From the NCBI GenBank assembly GCA_944989445.1, contig CALYLW010000015.1:3760106-3824105 (forward strand): a stretch of 64,000 nucleotides of DNA, given 5' to 3'. Position numbers and translations under genes: made by a program. Source of the stretch: Ampullaceana balthica. Taxonomy: Eukaryota; Mollusca; Gastropoda; Lymnaeidae. Below, piece after piece: positions 22,863 through 33,902 of this stretch (positions within the stretch are counted from its first letter, which is position 1; each line of letters starts with the position of its first letter). Below the pieces are notes generated by a model. It was given only the letters and a program-made list of their open reading frames with translations. It was not told the origin of the DNA and did no database searches.

Positions 22863-23188
22863 TACTGTCTAAACATTGAGAGCTCTGCCCTTCTGTTATA
22901 GTAACAGTATAATGACAGAGATAACCTCGTGCGTTATTTTGTATACTGTCTAAACATTGAGAGCTCTGCCCTTCTGTTATAGTAACAGTATAATGACAGA
23001 GATAACCTCGTGCGTTATTTTGTATACTGTCTAAACATTGAGAGCTCTGCCCTTCTGTTATAGTAACAGTATAATGACAGAGATAACCTCGTGCGTTATT
23101 TTGTATACTGTCTAAACATTGAGAGCTCTGCCCTTCTGTTATAGTAACAGTATAATGACAGAGATAACCTCGTGCGTTATTTTGTATA
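22863..23188. repeat. 81-bp minisatellite, 4 copies
   Basis: Unit begins tactgtctaaacattgagag and ends gcgttattttgta. The four copies appear identical. The period is 27 codons, so a minus-strand frame of four identical 27-residue blocks opens. The unit contains ctgttatagtaacag, a near-perfect inverted repeat. Confidence 0.96.
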
Positions 23189-23750
23189 CTCCAAACACAC
23201 AATATTAACTGGCATGTAACACAAATCGACTCATTTAAGATATAAAGCTCAACCCATTCCACAGTTTGTATAAATATAAAACAAAACAGACAAAACATTA
23301 ATTATAACAGAACTCTAGTGTTCATAGATAAAACACTAATTATAACAGAACTCTAGTGTTGATACATAAATATAACACAACTCTAGTGTTGATACATAAA
23401 CACCAACCATCGCCATAGATCAAAGTATTCCATACAGTAAGAAAACAAAATTCCAATTATAAAACCGTTGATGAGATTCTGTAAAAACATCAATAAATGA
23501 GGTCTAAACATTCAAACTATTTTAAGGCAAATTAAATCCCACAGTCCAGCAGCAGTCAGAAACAAATATTGACATTTAAGACATGGACCTACCGTTTACT
23601 TTACAAAAACAGTTTTCTAGATGCATTATGAAGAGAAAAGATATTTTTTTTAAAATAAAAAATAAAAAAAAGGAAAAGAAAGACAGTGAAGAAAGTTTGC
23701 GGGGAGGGGGGGGATGGCTACTAATGGATGGGGATTAATGTGAAAGGCAA
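23189..23750. other. Spacer with a short imperfect repeat
   Basis: Near 23290-23398 three copies of a 31-38-bp unit with ataacagaactctagtgtt occur. The rest is AT-rich unique sequence with a poly-A tract and a G run (23700-23715). Confidence 0.5.
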
Positions 23751-23833
23751 AAATAATATTTGAAATAATATTTGAAATAATATTTGAAATAATATTTGAA
23801 ATAATATTTGAAATAATATTTGAAATAATATTT
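23751..23833. repeat. 12-bp repeat, about 7 copies
   Basis: Perfect aataatatttga units. Confidence 0.95.
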
Positions 23834-25118
23834 GTCTAAAGTATTGGAAACAAATAGGGTTGGTCATTATTTACCGGAAGTCTAATAATAGACTCGATCT
23901 ATAACTAGGTCACCGCCTGAGGTGCCGTAAGGTCAAGTGGTGAATATTTATTCATAACTATTAGAGGGAATGCGCTCATTGAAATTATCTAAAACTTGTT
24001 CAAAACCTTGATTTTATAGAATTTTAAAGAAAAATATAAGGTCATATTATTTGATATATTATAATAATGCGAAATAGAGCTTCCTTGCGAGAGTGAATTT
24101 AATATTAATATGTAAATATACAGACTATACTTTTTTATTTTTAGTTCATTCGCTCATTCGTCCGAGAATTTTATTCATTCATACTATTTACTTCTAAAAC
24201 GTATGATGTAATCATAATTAAAATCATAATCTTAGTGTAAGTTTATTACTAATAAATACTAAGGCATATATAATTTATATGAACCAACGAAAACAATTTA
24301 TATTAAATATAAGTTTGTTAGCACTAGTGACTAGTACTAGTGGCGACGGCCGGCTCCGACTATTGAACGACCGCGTACACTTTCACTCATCTTAAATAAA
24401 TGCTTAGGCTTATTTATTTAAATTAAAATATCAATAGATGGTTATATTATGTAATATTATATTATGCGAAATGGAACGTCCTTGCGAGCATGAATTATGT
24501 AAATGAATTAGTGACTATGTATCTGATCTGACTGAGGCTCTAGTAATAAGTTAGTAGTAACTAGTTCTAGTTGCTCATTCGTCCATGAAGTTTATTCTGT
24601 TATACTATGATGTAATTATAATTTAAGTCATAATCTTAGTGTAAGTTTATTACTAATAAATACCAAGGCATATATTTTTATAAGGCAAGGACCAAGGAAA
24701 ACACTATTAAAATACATATATGTTAATAATTGACTACGCTAGGACTGGAGTTCACCGTAGTTACGACTATCGAACGAACGCTTACACTCATCTTTAAATA
24801 ATTTAAAATATGTTAAGGCTTATTTATTAAAGTTTTAAGTCTTCGACATTTTAATAATTTTTTCGGCTGCAAAAATAAGTGTAAAGAAATATTTTTTGCA
24901 CCAAAAATTGCACCTAGAAGATTGTTTTTAGTGAGATCAATGTATCAAAATACACTGTTGTAATGGACGTTTCAGAAATGTTTGACCTGAATCTAAAAAT
25001 AGCCCAATGACCGAATGGTTTATGACGTTTTCCGGTCTTGGAAATGATCAAGTCTCAGGAGTCTGCGGCCTGTAGAAAAGCATCAACATAAAAGAAAATG
25101 AGATGGGATAAGAGGGGC
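23834..25118. other. AT-rich DNA with two diverged ~390-bp tandem copies
   Basis: About 24050-24435 and 24436-24840 are two diverged copies of one sequence. Shared landmarks are atgcgaaat with ccttgcgag, gctcattcgtcc, gatgtaat, cataatcttagtgtaagttt, cgactattgaacga against cgactatcgaacga, and ttaggcttattta against ttaaggcttattta. No gene. The segment at 25022-25046 matches 17345-17375. Confidence 0.6.
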
Positions 25119-25625
25119 ATGGACAATCAATAGCGTGTTTAGGGTTTCTTTAAGTTCTCTTATCATCGAGATAGGAAGGGCATTGACAATTAATAGCGTG
25201 TTTAGGGTTTCTTTAAGTTCTCTTATCATCGAGATAGGAAGGGCATTGACAATTAATAGCGTGTTTAGGGTTTCTTTAAGTTCTCTAACCATCGAGATAG
25301 GAAGGGCATTGACAATTAATAGTGTGTTTAGGGTTTCTTTAAGTTCTCTTACCATCGAGATAGGAAGGGCATTGACAATTAATAGCGTGTTTAGGGTTTC
25401 TTTAAGTTCTCTTACCATCGAGATAGGAAGGGCATTGACAATTAATAGTGTGTTTAGGGTTTCTTTAAGTTCTCTTACCATCGAGATAGGAAGGGCATTG
25501 ACAATTAATAGTGTGTTTAGGGTTTCTTTAAGTTCTCTAACCATCGAGATAGGAAGGGCATTGACAATTAATAGTGTGTTTAGGGTTTCTTTAAGTTCTC
25601 TTACCATCGAGATAGGAAGGGTATG
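25119..25625. repeat. 63-bp minisatellite, 8 copies
   Basis: Unit begins tttagggtttctttaagttc and includes atcgagataggaagggcatt. The period is 21 codons with no stops on either strand, so 167- and 174-codon frames appear. Differences between copies are few and scattered. Confidence 0.96.
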
Positions 25626-25765
25626 GACACCATCTTAAAATGTTTTGTTATAGATCAAGAAAGCACATAATAAATGCAATAGAAATGATCTGATCATTAT
25701 GGATGTTTAATGAACTATTTTACTCTCTAGAATGACATCAACACGATTGTATTGAGGTTTTCAGA

Positions 25766-26450
25766 GCTTTATTAACATCAGCTTTATTAAAATCAGCTTT
25801 ATTAACATCAGCTTTATTAACACCATCTTCATTAACATCATCTTCATTAACATCAGCTTCATTAACATCAGCTTCATTAACATCAGCTTCATTAACATCA
25901 GCTTCATTAACATCAGCTTTATTAACATCAGCTTCATTAACATCAGCTTTATTAACATCAGCTTCATTAATATCAGCTTCATTAACATCAGCTTTATTAA
26001 CATCAGTTTCATTAACATCAGCTTTATTAACATCATCTTCATTAACATCAGCTTCATTAACATCAGCTTCATTAACATCAGCTTCATTAACATCAGCTTT
26101 ATTAACATCAGCTTCATTAATATCAGCTTTATTAACATCAGCTTTATTAACATCAACTTCATTAACATCATCTTCATTAATATCAGCTTTATTAACATCA
26201 GCTTTATTAACATCAACTTCATTAACATCATCTTCATTAACATCAGCTTCATTAACATCAGCTTCATTAACATACCTTCATTAATATCAGCTTCATTAAC
26301 ATCATCTTCATTAACATAGCTTCATTAACATCAGCTTCATTAACATCAGCTTCATTAACATCAGCTTCATTAACATCAGCTTTATTAACATCAGCTTTAT
26401 TAACATCAGCTTTATTAACATCAGCTCTATTAACATCAGCTTTATTAACA
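25766..26450. repeat. 15-bp minisatellite, about 46 copies
   Basis: Unit attaacatcagcttc with cttt, atct and tatc variants. It ends at the exact position where the Helitron begins. Confidence 0.96.
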
Positions 26451-26452
26451 TA

Positions 26453-28837
26453 CTAGCAAAATACCCGCGCTTTGCTGCGGCAAATTAGGATTTCAGTAAG
26501 CCTTGAGAACCCGCGTAAAACAAATTCAAAACACAAATTGATTTCAAAATGTATCATGATGGATATAATACATATATTAACTTCACCGTCTTGTCTGTCT
26601 GTCTGTTGTAGTGACGCAGAAAAACAAAAACGAAAAGTAAAAAAATGACAGACTTCCCGTGATCCTATCGAGCTGATAATTTAATTTTTTTCCGTCTGCT
26701 ACCATTGCGGGAGGGTACTCAACAACCGCCCAAAGTTTCATGCTTCCACCTACACGGGAAATAGGAGAATTGGTGATTTTCAGTTTTTATATAGCACATA
26801 TAAGAAAAAAATTACATTTCGGCCCCCGGCCCCCTTTATGTGATAATTTATATAATTGTTCCACCTGTTACCATCGCGGAATGTTATCCAACAACTACCC
26901 AAAGTTTCATGCTTCTACCTTCTCGGGAAATAGGAGAATAAGGGATTTTTAATTTTTATAAAGCCAGAAAAAGGAAAAAAAACGATTTTGGGCCCCCGGC
27001 CCCCATGAGTGTGAATTTCAAAATTCTTTTTCACCTGTTACCATTGCGGAAGTGTACTTAACAACTCTCCAAAGTTTCATGCTGCTAACAACACGAGAAA
27101 TTGGAGAATTAGTGATGAGTCAGTTTTTTTTATATAAGAAGAAAACTACATTTTGGCCCCCGGCCCCCAGTAAGTGAAAATTTAGATAGTTTTTTAACCT
27201 GTTACCATCGCAGAATGCTACTTAACAACTATTTAAAGTTTCATGCTACTTCCTACACAGGAATTAGGAGAATTGGTAATTTTCAATTTTTATATAACTC
27301 ATATAAGGAAAAAACTACATTTTGGCCCCTGGGCCCCAGTAAGTGAAATTTTGAATATTTTTTCGCCTGTTACCATCGCGGAAGTGTACTCAACAACTTC
27401 CCAAAGTTTCATGCTTCTACCTACTCGGGAAATAGGAGGATTAGTGATTTTCAAATTTTTATATAGCCAATGGAAGGGGAAAAAAAGATTGTTGGGCCCC
27501 CCGCCCCCATGAAGCTGAATTTATACATTCTTTTTCGCCATTTGTCGTCGAGAGACGCTACTTGACAACTTCCCAAGATTTCATGCTTCTACATACACGG
27601 GAAATCCGAGAATTAGTGATGAGTCAGTTTTAATATAAGAAAAAACTACATTTTGGCCCCCGGCCCCCAGTAAGTGATAATTTAAATATTGTTTTTACCT
27701 GTTACCATCGTGAAAGTGTACTTAAAACTACTCTTCCCAAAGTGTCATGCTTCTACCTACGCGGTAAATCCGAGATTAGTGATGAGTCTGTTTTAATATA
27801 AGAAGAAACTACATTTGGGCCCCGGCCCCCATTAAGTGATAATTTAAATATTGTTTTTACCTGTTACCATCGTGGAAGTGTACTTAACAACTACCCCAAG
27901 TTTCATGCTTCTACCTACACGGGAAATAGGAGAATTAGTGATTTTTAGTTTTTATAAAGCTCATACAAGGAAAAAACTTCATTTCGGCCCCGGGCCCCCA
28001 GGAAGTGATAATTTAATTTTTTTTCCTCCCGTCGCTATCGCTGGTTTTTACTCAACAACTTCCCAAAGTTTCATGCTTTTGCCTACTCGAGAAATGAGAA
28101 AATTAGTGATTTCATATTCTATATAGTCCATAAAAGAAAAAAAAGCATTTTTGGGCCCCGGGCCCCCAACAGTGTGAATTTTAAAATTCTTATTAGCCAA
28201 TTATCGTTGAGAGAGTGTACTCAGCAAGTTCCCAAAGTTTCATGCTAATACCTACACGGGAAGTTGGAGAATTAGTGATAAGTCAGTTTTTTTTATATTA
28301 GAAAAAAACTACATTTGGGCCCCCGGACCCCATTAAGTGTTATTTTAAATATTTTTTTCGCTTGTTACCATCGCGGAAGTGTGCTTATCAACTACCCAGT
28401 GTTTCATGCTTCTACCTACACGGGAAATAGGAGAATTAGTGATTTTTAGTTTTTATATAGCTCATAGAAGGAAAAAACTTCATTTTGGCCCCCCGGCCCC
28501 CAGGAAGTGATAATTTAAATATTTTTTCTCCTATTACCATCGCGGGGTTGTACTCAACAATTTCCCAAAGTTTCATGCTTCTGCCTACTCGGGAAATGGG
28601 AGAATTGGTGATTTTCAAATTTTATATAGGCCATATAAGAAAAAAAAACGTTTTTGGGCCCCCGGCCCCCATGAGTGTTATTTTTAAAATTCTTTTACTC
28701 CAATTTTTGTCGCGAGAGGCTACTCGACAACTTCCCAAAGTTTCATGCTTCTACCTACACGGGAAGTTGGAGAATTAGTGATGAATCAGTCAGTGAGTGA
28801 GTCAGTGAGTGAGGGCTTTCCCTTTTATTAGTATAGA
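26453..28837 (-). mobile_element. Helitron, complete ends, non-autonomous, 2385 bp
   Basis: On the minus strand the element starts TCTATACTAATAAAAGGG (from 28837) and ends with the hairpin CCGCAGCAAAGCGCGG, a short spacer and CTAG (26456-26453). The flanking host bases are A before and T after, the Helitron target. The interior is about 13 tandem units of 156-172 bp. Anchors ccaaagtttcatgcttctac occur near 26726, 26898, 27069, 27234, 27398, 27570, 27738, 27894, 28061, 28232, 28398, 28563 and 28735. Each unit carries a GC-rich ggcccccggccccc block in AT-rich DNA. No Rep or helicase is encoded. Confidence 0.9.
26700..28790. repeat. ~167-bp tandem units inside the Helitron
   Basis: About 13 diverged units. 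Each has gttaccatcgcgg, an anchor close to ccaaagtttcatgcttctac, cacgggaaatagg, gagaattagtgat and a GC-rich block. The more degenerate copies at 6430-7130 belong to the same family. Divergence is much higher than in the window's minisatellites, so these units are older and move with the element. Confidence 0.9.
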
Positions 28838-29101
28838 TTATTATTTTTTTTAAAAAACTTGAGGATGAACAACGTTGTGATGATTTTAAATTTACGGAGA
28901 CAAAAACTAATATTCAATGGTGACAGCTGATTATACTATTTCATACACCTTTCAATGGTGACAGCTGATCAAACTATTTCATACAACTTTTACCATCAAC
29001 TTGTCAATATGTTCATTAAAACAAAGTCAGAGAACCAAAACAATCCGCCGGGTTAATTTAGCCTAGGAAGCACTATAAATGCCGTAAGATAGTTGTCGAT
29101 G
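28838..29101. other. Unique spacer
   Basis: Contains a two-copy direct repeat with caatggtgacagctgat at about 28916 and 28953. No gene. Confidence 0.5.
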
Positions 29102-29306
29102 TACATGACCGTATTCCTCATGACATATGTGTCACGAGACCGTATTCCTCGTGACATATGTGTCACGTGACCATATTCCTCGTGACAGATGTGTCACGTG
29201 ACCATATTCCTCATGACAGATGTGTCACGTGACCGTATTACTTGTGACAGATGTGTCACGTGACCATATTCCTCGTGACAGATGTGTCACGTGACCCTAT
29301 TCCTGG
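29102..29306. repeat. 31-bp minisatellite, about 6.5 copies
   Basis: Unit gtcacgtgaccatattcctc plus gtgacagatgt. The unit includes the palindrome gtcacgtgac, so each copy can form a small hairpin. Confidence 0.95.
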
Positions 29307-29477
29307 TCATCAGATAAAATTCGGATAAAGAAATTATTTTGTACTTTGCACTGAATTCCTTCAATAATATTTAGCTGCCATCCTTAAAATTAAAAAGTAA
29401 TCTATATTGTGAAATGTCCTCCACATCACAAGTTGTGTCATCACTTTTGTTAAGAGTGATTCGTTTCTCACAACATA
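29307..29477. other. Unique spacer
   Basis: No feature recognised. Confidence 0.4.
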
Positions 29478-29799
29478 ATCATTTATCACTCGTGTCTGCC
29501 CGTCACATCAACAGAACCATTTAGCCCTCGTATCTGCCCGTCGCATCAATAGAACCATTTAGCCCTCGTGTCTGCCCGTCACATCAACAGAACCATTTAG
29601 CCCTCGTATCTGCCCGTCGCATCAATAGAACCATTTAGCCCTCGTATCTGCCCGTCACATCAATAGAACCATTTAGTCCTCGTATCTGCCCGTCACATCA
29701 ATAGAACCATTTAGCCCTCGTATCTGCCCGTCACATCAATAGAACCATTTAGCCCTCGTATCTGCCCGTCACATCAATAGAACCATTTAGCCCTCGTAT
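29478..29799. repeat. 38-bp minisatellite, left part, about 8.5 copies
   Basis: Unit tctgcccgtcacatcaatag plus aaccatttagccctcgta. It is interrupted at 29799 by the LINE and resumes with the same unit at 32942. Confidence 0.96.
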
Positions 29800-32700
29800 A
29801 GAAATAGACATAGAGTTGGTGAAGGCACGTTTTGCCAGAAGACACTGGCTGTTCGGCAAAGCCGACTGGAAAAAATTCCGTGGCGGGATTGAAAGCACGC
29901 TCGCGGGTTCAACTGAAGACCCAGAGAACCCCAATTCAATCGAGAATGCCTATAACGCCCTCGTGGGAGTTATATTGTCAATGGCCAGGAAATCCATTCC
30001 AAGAACGTGTAGACACCGAAAGTTCCGACCATTCTGGAACAAAAAGCTGGCGGGTCTCGTTCGTGAACGTAAGAAGGCAAGGAAAAAAGCAGGGAAACTT
30101 AAAACGGCGGCTGCTCGTGCTGCCTATAATAAGCTAACTGCTGAAGTCCGACAGGAAACGCTCAAGGCGAAGAAGGAAGAATGGGTTAGTTCGTGTGGTA
30201 AACTTAACCTGGCAGACGGAAGAAAGGTGTGGCAATTGATTGATTCTCTTTCTGGTATGGGGAAAACGAAAAATCCGAGCCCCTTGCAAACGACCACAGG
30301 CACTGTAACCACAGATACAAAATGTGCCGATGCTTTGAATAAGCATTTTGCAAGCGTGAGCCTAAAACAGAAAGAAACCAGTCAGAGCCGTAACCTGAAC
30401 CGTCTCAGGAAACATGGAGAAAAGACCCAGAAGTGGGGACCGCATGCTGAGGTCTTTACCGCTCCTTTCACTATGACCGAATTGCAAACAGCGATCAGTA
30501 AGTGCAAAGCCGCCAAGGCACCAGGACAGGACAAAGTCAATAACGAGATGATTAAAAACCTTGGCCCGATAGCAATGTCCTCGCTATTGAATATCATAAA
30601 CAGGACGTGGGCCACGGGTGCCCTGCCTGGAGCTTGGTTGAGCGCTAACATCGTCCCAATCCCTAAAGAAGGTAAACGTCAGGGACTCCTAAACAGCTAC
30701 CGTCCGATCTCCCTAACATCGTGTTTGGGGAAGGTAGCTGAGAGAATGGTGAATGCCCGGCTCTATTGGTACTTGGAAAGTACGAATAGTCTGAATATCA
30801 GTCAGGCTGGTTTCCGTAAAGGAAAACAGCCGATTGATCAAGTGCTCCGTCTTCTACAGTCCATAACCGACGGGCTCCAGAAAAAACTGCATACTGTGGC
30901 AATTTTCTTCGACCTCCGACAGGCTTACGATAGGGTCTGGAGGTCCGGTCTGTTGTTGAAATTACAAGCCCTAGGTGTAACTGCCAACATGTACAGGTGG
31001 ATCCAAGGTTTCCTTACAAACCGGACGATCCAAACAATTTATGGCAGTGAAACCTCCAGTAAGAGAACGCTGCAACAGGGGCTGCCCCAAGGGTCAGCAC
31101 TCAGTTGCACACTGTTCTTGGCTTTCATCAACGACCTCCCTGGAATGTTGCAATCCAGCGCGGCTATGTATGCAGATGACTTGGTCATCTGGAGCACCGG
31201 TAAAGATGCCAACCGACTGCAACAGCTACTACAGCGAGACCTTTCGTATATCAGTAGGTACATGCAGAGGTGGCAGATGGAAATCAATACCGAGAAGACG
31301 GTCTATTCCCTTTTCACTAACGGCAGAACCATTCTCAAAGAGGAGATAGTGCTCAAAATAAACGATGTGGCGCTCAAATGGGACAAACAACCGGTATATC
31401 TGGGAGTCAAACTGGATCAAAAGGTGCAAATGCATAACTTTGTACAAGACCTGTGCTCCCAGGCTACCGCCAAGCTCAACCTGGTGAAAAAGCTTGCATG
31501 CACGAACTGGGGCGCTGGAGCAAGTACACTCAGAGCTCTCTTTCTGGGTAGTGTGAGGTCGATTATGGATTACAGCATGCCCGTCCAAGCCTTTGCCAGC
31601 AAAACGGCATTGGAAAAACTGGGTCGAATCCAGAACCAGGCCTTAAGATTTATCTGTGGCGCATATAGAACGACACCCACAGCTGCTGTGGAAGTCATTG
31701 CAAACGTAGAACCGCTCGATATTCGTAGGGACAAGGCAATCATAACGACTGCAGAGAGGTATCGCAGGTTAGACTATAGGGAGCCCTGCTACCAGATGCA
31801 GCACAACTGGGGCGGACGTGGGTGTTTGAAACGTTCCTCATTTATGCATCAAGTAACGGAACTTGATAGGAACGTCAAACCCCCACAAAATAGAAGACAA
31901 ATTATAAGTGTCCCACTCAAACCGCCCTATGCGGAATGCTCACGTCCCGAAATACGTTTGTCTCTGACTGACACAGCGGTGACGAAACGCAGCCCTGAAC
32001 ATGTACAGAAAGCGGCTGCCCTTGAGACGATAGAAGGGTTCGCGGGAACCCAAGTGAAAGTGTTCACGGATGGGTCTGCCAGTTCGAGTGAAGGAATTGC
32101 AGGATACGGTGCGCTCATCTTATACCCAATAGGAGGGCCACCAAGAGAAGAACTTCTAGGTCCCTGTGGGACTATGGCATCGAACTACGATGCGGAGCTC
32201 GAGGCTATACACAGGGCCCTGGAAAGTGTGCACCAGACACTGCAGGGGTCGGAAATATTTGGTTTCGACACGGTACTGTTTTGTGACTCGAGATCAGCCC
32301 TCGAAGTCCTGGCTAGTGAGAATCGTAGTACCCACTTGGTTGACGTCATCTTGGAAGACGTGGGTAGACTCGAAAGACTTGGAGGTAAGGTAACAGTGCA
32401 GTGGATCCCGAGCCACGTGAATGTTAATGGCAACGAAAAAGCAGACTCCCTGGCCAAAGCAGGCGCAGCACTGCCCCAACCAGAGACCCCAGTCACCTAT
32501 CTCGGGGCAAAAAACTGGCTAAAGGACCACTTTCGGAATAAGTGGTACCAGGAGTGGGCTGACAACACAACAGCCAGAGGGGTATTCGCTAACATGCCCA
32601 GGCCAAGCCGTTCAGACCAGTGGTGGAACCTGAGTCGCAAACACCAGGGTTTGGTGACTCAGATGAGGACCGAACATTGCCCAACCAACTCTTACTTTCA

Positions 32701-32941
32701 CAGGCTAGACCACAACAGGGACTCGAACTGCCGTCATTGCAGCCAAGCCCCTGAGACAGTCGAACACCTGGTGACGTCTTGCCCGGCGCTCGATATAGCC
32801 GGGGGGGTGAGGGAGGCGGGCGAGTCCCATGTAAAGACAATGTTGTATGGCAATGCTCAGCAGATGGAGCAGATTGCCCAGGTTCTAGCCAAGGCCTTAA
32901 GAGATTAGTCTCAGGCCTACAGAATATGTGTTTAGTTTAGT
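29800..32941 (+). mobile_element. 5'-truncated I/nimbus-like LINE inserted in the 38-bp array
   Basis: A 3142-bp insertion sits exactly between two halves of one minisatellite. TTTAGCCCTCGTAT occurs at 29786-29799 and 32942-32955 and would be a 14-bp target duplication, although every array unit contains it. The 3' end has short tttag repeats (about 32931-32941) rather than a long poly-A. The element starts downstream of where an endonuclease domain would lie, the typical 5' truncation of target-primed reverse transcription. Confidence 0.92.
29801..32908 (+). CDS. LINE ORF2 fragment: reverse transcriptase, RNase H and zinc knuckle (1036 codons, intact)
   Basis: The open frame from the insertion edge to a TAG at 32906-32908 has no stop or frameshift. 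It has no ATG near the start because the 5' part (ORF1 and endonuclease) is missing; TTG at 29816 is not a real start. RT motifs: APGQDKVNNEMIK; NSYRPISLTSCLGKVAERM; QAGFRKGKQPIDQVL; motif A FFDLRQAYDRV (Asp codon 30911, about residue 371); motif B GLPQGSALSCTLF; YADD (31169, about 457); PVYLGVKLD. RNase H: FTDGSASS (Asp 32069), DAELEAIHRAL (Glu 32195), CDSRSALEVL (Asp 32285), IPSHVNVNGNEKADSLA (His 32414, Asp 32444). A CX2CX8HX4C knuckle begins at 32729. RT plus RNase H with this knuckle is typical of I, nimbus and related clades. All catalytic residues remain, so the copy is young, but it cannot retrotranspose by itself. Confidence 0.93.
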   Translation, partial: EIDIELVKARFARRHWLFGKADWKKFRGGIESTLAGSTEDPENPNSIENAYNALVGVILSMARKSIPRTCRHRKFRPFWNKKLAGLVRERKKARKKAGKLKTAAARAAYNKLTAEVRQETLKAKKEEWVSSCGKLNLADGRKVWQLIDSLSGMGKTKNPSPLQTTTGTVTTDTKCADALNKHFASVSLKQKETSQSRNLNRLRKHGEKTQKWGPHAEVFTAPFTMTELQTAISKCKAAKAPGQDKVNNEMIKNLGPIAMSSLLNIINRTWATGALPGAWLSANIVPIPKEGKRQGLLNSYRPISLTSCLGKVAERMVNARLYWYLESTNSLNISQAGFRKGKQPIDQVLRLLQSITDGLQKKLHTVAIFFDLRQAYDRVWRSGLLLKLQALGVTANMYRWIQGFLTNRTIQTIYGSETSSKRTLQQGLPQGSALSCTLFLAFINDLPGMLQSSAAMYADDLVIWSTGKDANRLQQLLQRDLSYISRYMQRWQMEINTEKTVYSLFTNGRTILKEEIVLKINDVALKWDKQPVYLGVKLDQKVQMHNFVQDLCSQATAKLNLVKKLACTNWGAGASTLRALFLGSVRSIMDYSMPVQAFASKTALEKLGRIQNQALRFICGAYRTTPTAAVEVIANVEPLDIRRDKAIITTAERYRRLDYREPCYQMQHNWGGRGCLKRSSFMHQVTELDRNVKPPQNRRQIISVPLKPPYAECSRPEIRLSLTDTAVTKRSPEHVQKAAALETIEGFAGTQVKVFTDGSASSSEGIAGYGALILYPIGGPPREELLGPCGTMASNYDAELEAIHRALESVHQTLQGSEIFGFDTVLFCDSRSALEVLASENRSTHLVDVILEDVGRLERLGGKVTVQWIPSHVNVNGNEKADSLAKAGAALPQPETPVTYLGAKNWLKDHFRNKWYQEWADNTTARGVFANMPRPSRSDQWWNLSRKHQGLVTQMRTEHCPTNSYFHRLDHNRDSNCRHCSQAPETVEHLVTSCPALDIAGGVREAGESHVKTMLYGNAQQMEQIAQVLAKALRD

Positions 32942-33268
32942 TTTAGCCCTCGTATCTGCCCGTCGCATCAATAGAACCATTTAGCCCTCGTTTCTGCCCG
33001 TCACATCAATAGAACCATTTAGCCCTCGTATCTGCCCGTCACATCAATAGAACCATTTAGCCCTCGTATCTGCCCGTCGCATCAATAGAACCATTTAGCC
33101 CTCGTATCTGCCCGTCGCATCAATAGAACCATTTAGCCCTCGTATCTGCCCGTCGCATCAATAGAACCATTTAGCCCTCGTATCTGCCCGTCGCATCAAT
33201 AGAACCATTTAGCCCTCGTATCTGCCCGTCACATCAATAGAACCATTTAGCCCTCGTATCTGCCCGTA
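32942..33268. repeat. 38-bp minisatellite, right part, about 8.6 copies
   Basis: Same unit as 29478-29799. The cgtcgca variant is commoner here than on the left, where cgtcaca dominates. Confidence 0.96.
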
Positions 33269-33397
33269 TCATGAAATGCTCTCACAGTTACATACCAATT
33301 AATATACAAGGCCGCTCATTAATTGAGTATTTGGAGTTCATGACGTCATTGCTTGTATTACGTGATTCTGCCGCGAGCCTCACTCGTCAAACTTGTC

Positions 33398-33621
33398 TTA
33401 TCCGTCTCCCCCACCACCACGTGTGTCGTTAATTGTCTCCCCCACCACCACGTGTCGTTAATTGTCTCCCCCACCACCACGTGTGTCGTTAATTGTCTCC
33501 CCCACCACCACGTGTCGTTAATTGTCTCCCCCACCACCACGTGTGTCGTTAATTGTCTCCCCCACCACCACGTGTGTCGTTAATTGTCTCCCCCACCACC
33601 ACGTGTGTCGTTAATTATCAT
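33398..33621. repeat. 29/31-bp minisatellite, about 7 copies
   Basis: Unit gtctcccccaccaccacgtg then tgtcgttaatt or tcgttaatt. A one-step TG difference makes the two lengths. The plus strand is C-rich. Confidence 0.95.
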
Positions 33622-33832
33622 TCGGCTATGTGCACGAATAGTAGAGTTTCTTAAACTGTTTTGGGGAGAAGGGGGCGGGGGTGGGGGTCTCTTCCAAATT
33701 AGATATAACACACGAAGAATTCTTTTAATAACAGTCGTTACACAAATATGTCATTCATTTATATTCTGGATTAATATGTTCTAAACAATTAATAGTCGGA
33801 CAAAATTAAAAATCATGCATCAATTTAATCCT

Positions 33833-33835
<3 letters not shown>
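33622..33835. other. Unique spacer with G-rich tract
   Basis: G-rich patch at 33660-33688, otherwise AT-rich. No gene. Confidence 0.4.

Positions 33836-33898
<63 letters not shown>
33836..33898. repeat. TA microsatellite
   Basis: About 62 bp of uninterrupted TA. Confidence 0.95.

Positions 33899-33902
<4 letters not shown>

Noticed and set aside
25119..26273. Coding genes in the 63-bp and 15-bp arrays
   Set aside because: Frames are open on both strands and follow the repeat period exactly, so they are artefacts.
29816..29818. A true start codon for the 1036-codon LINE frame
   Set aside because: The codon is TTG, and the frame is open through the insertion edge. The element is 5' truncated and has no native start.
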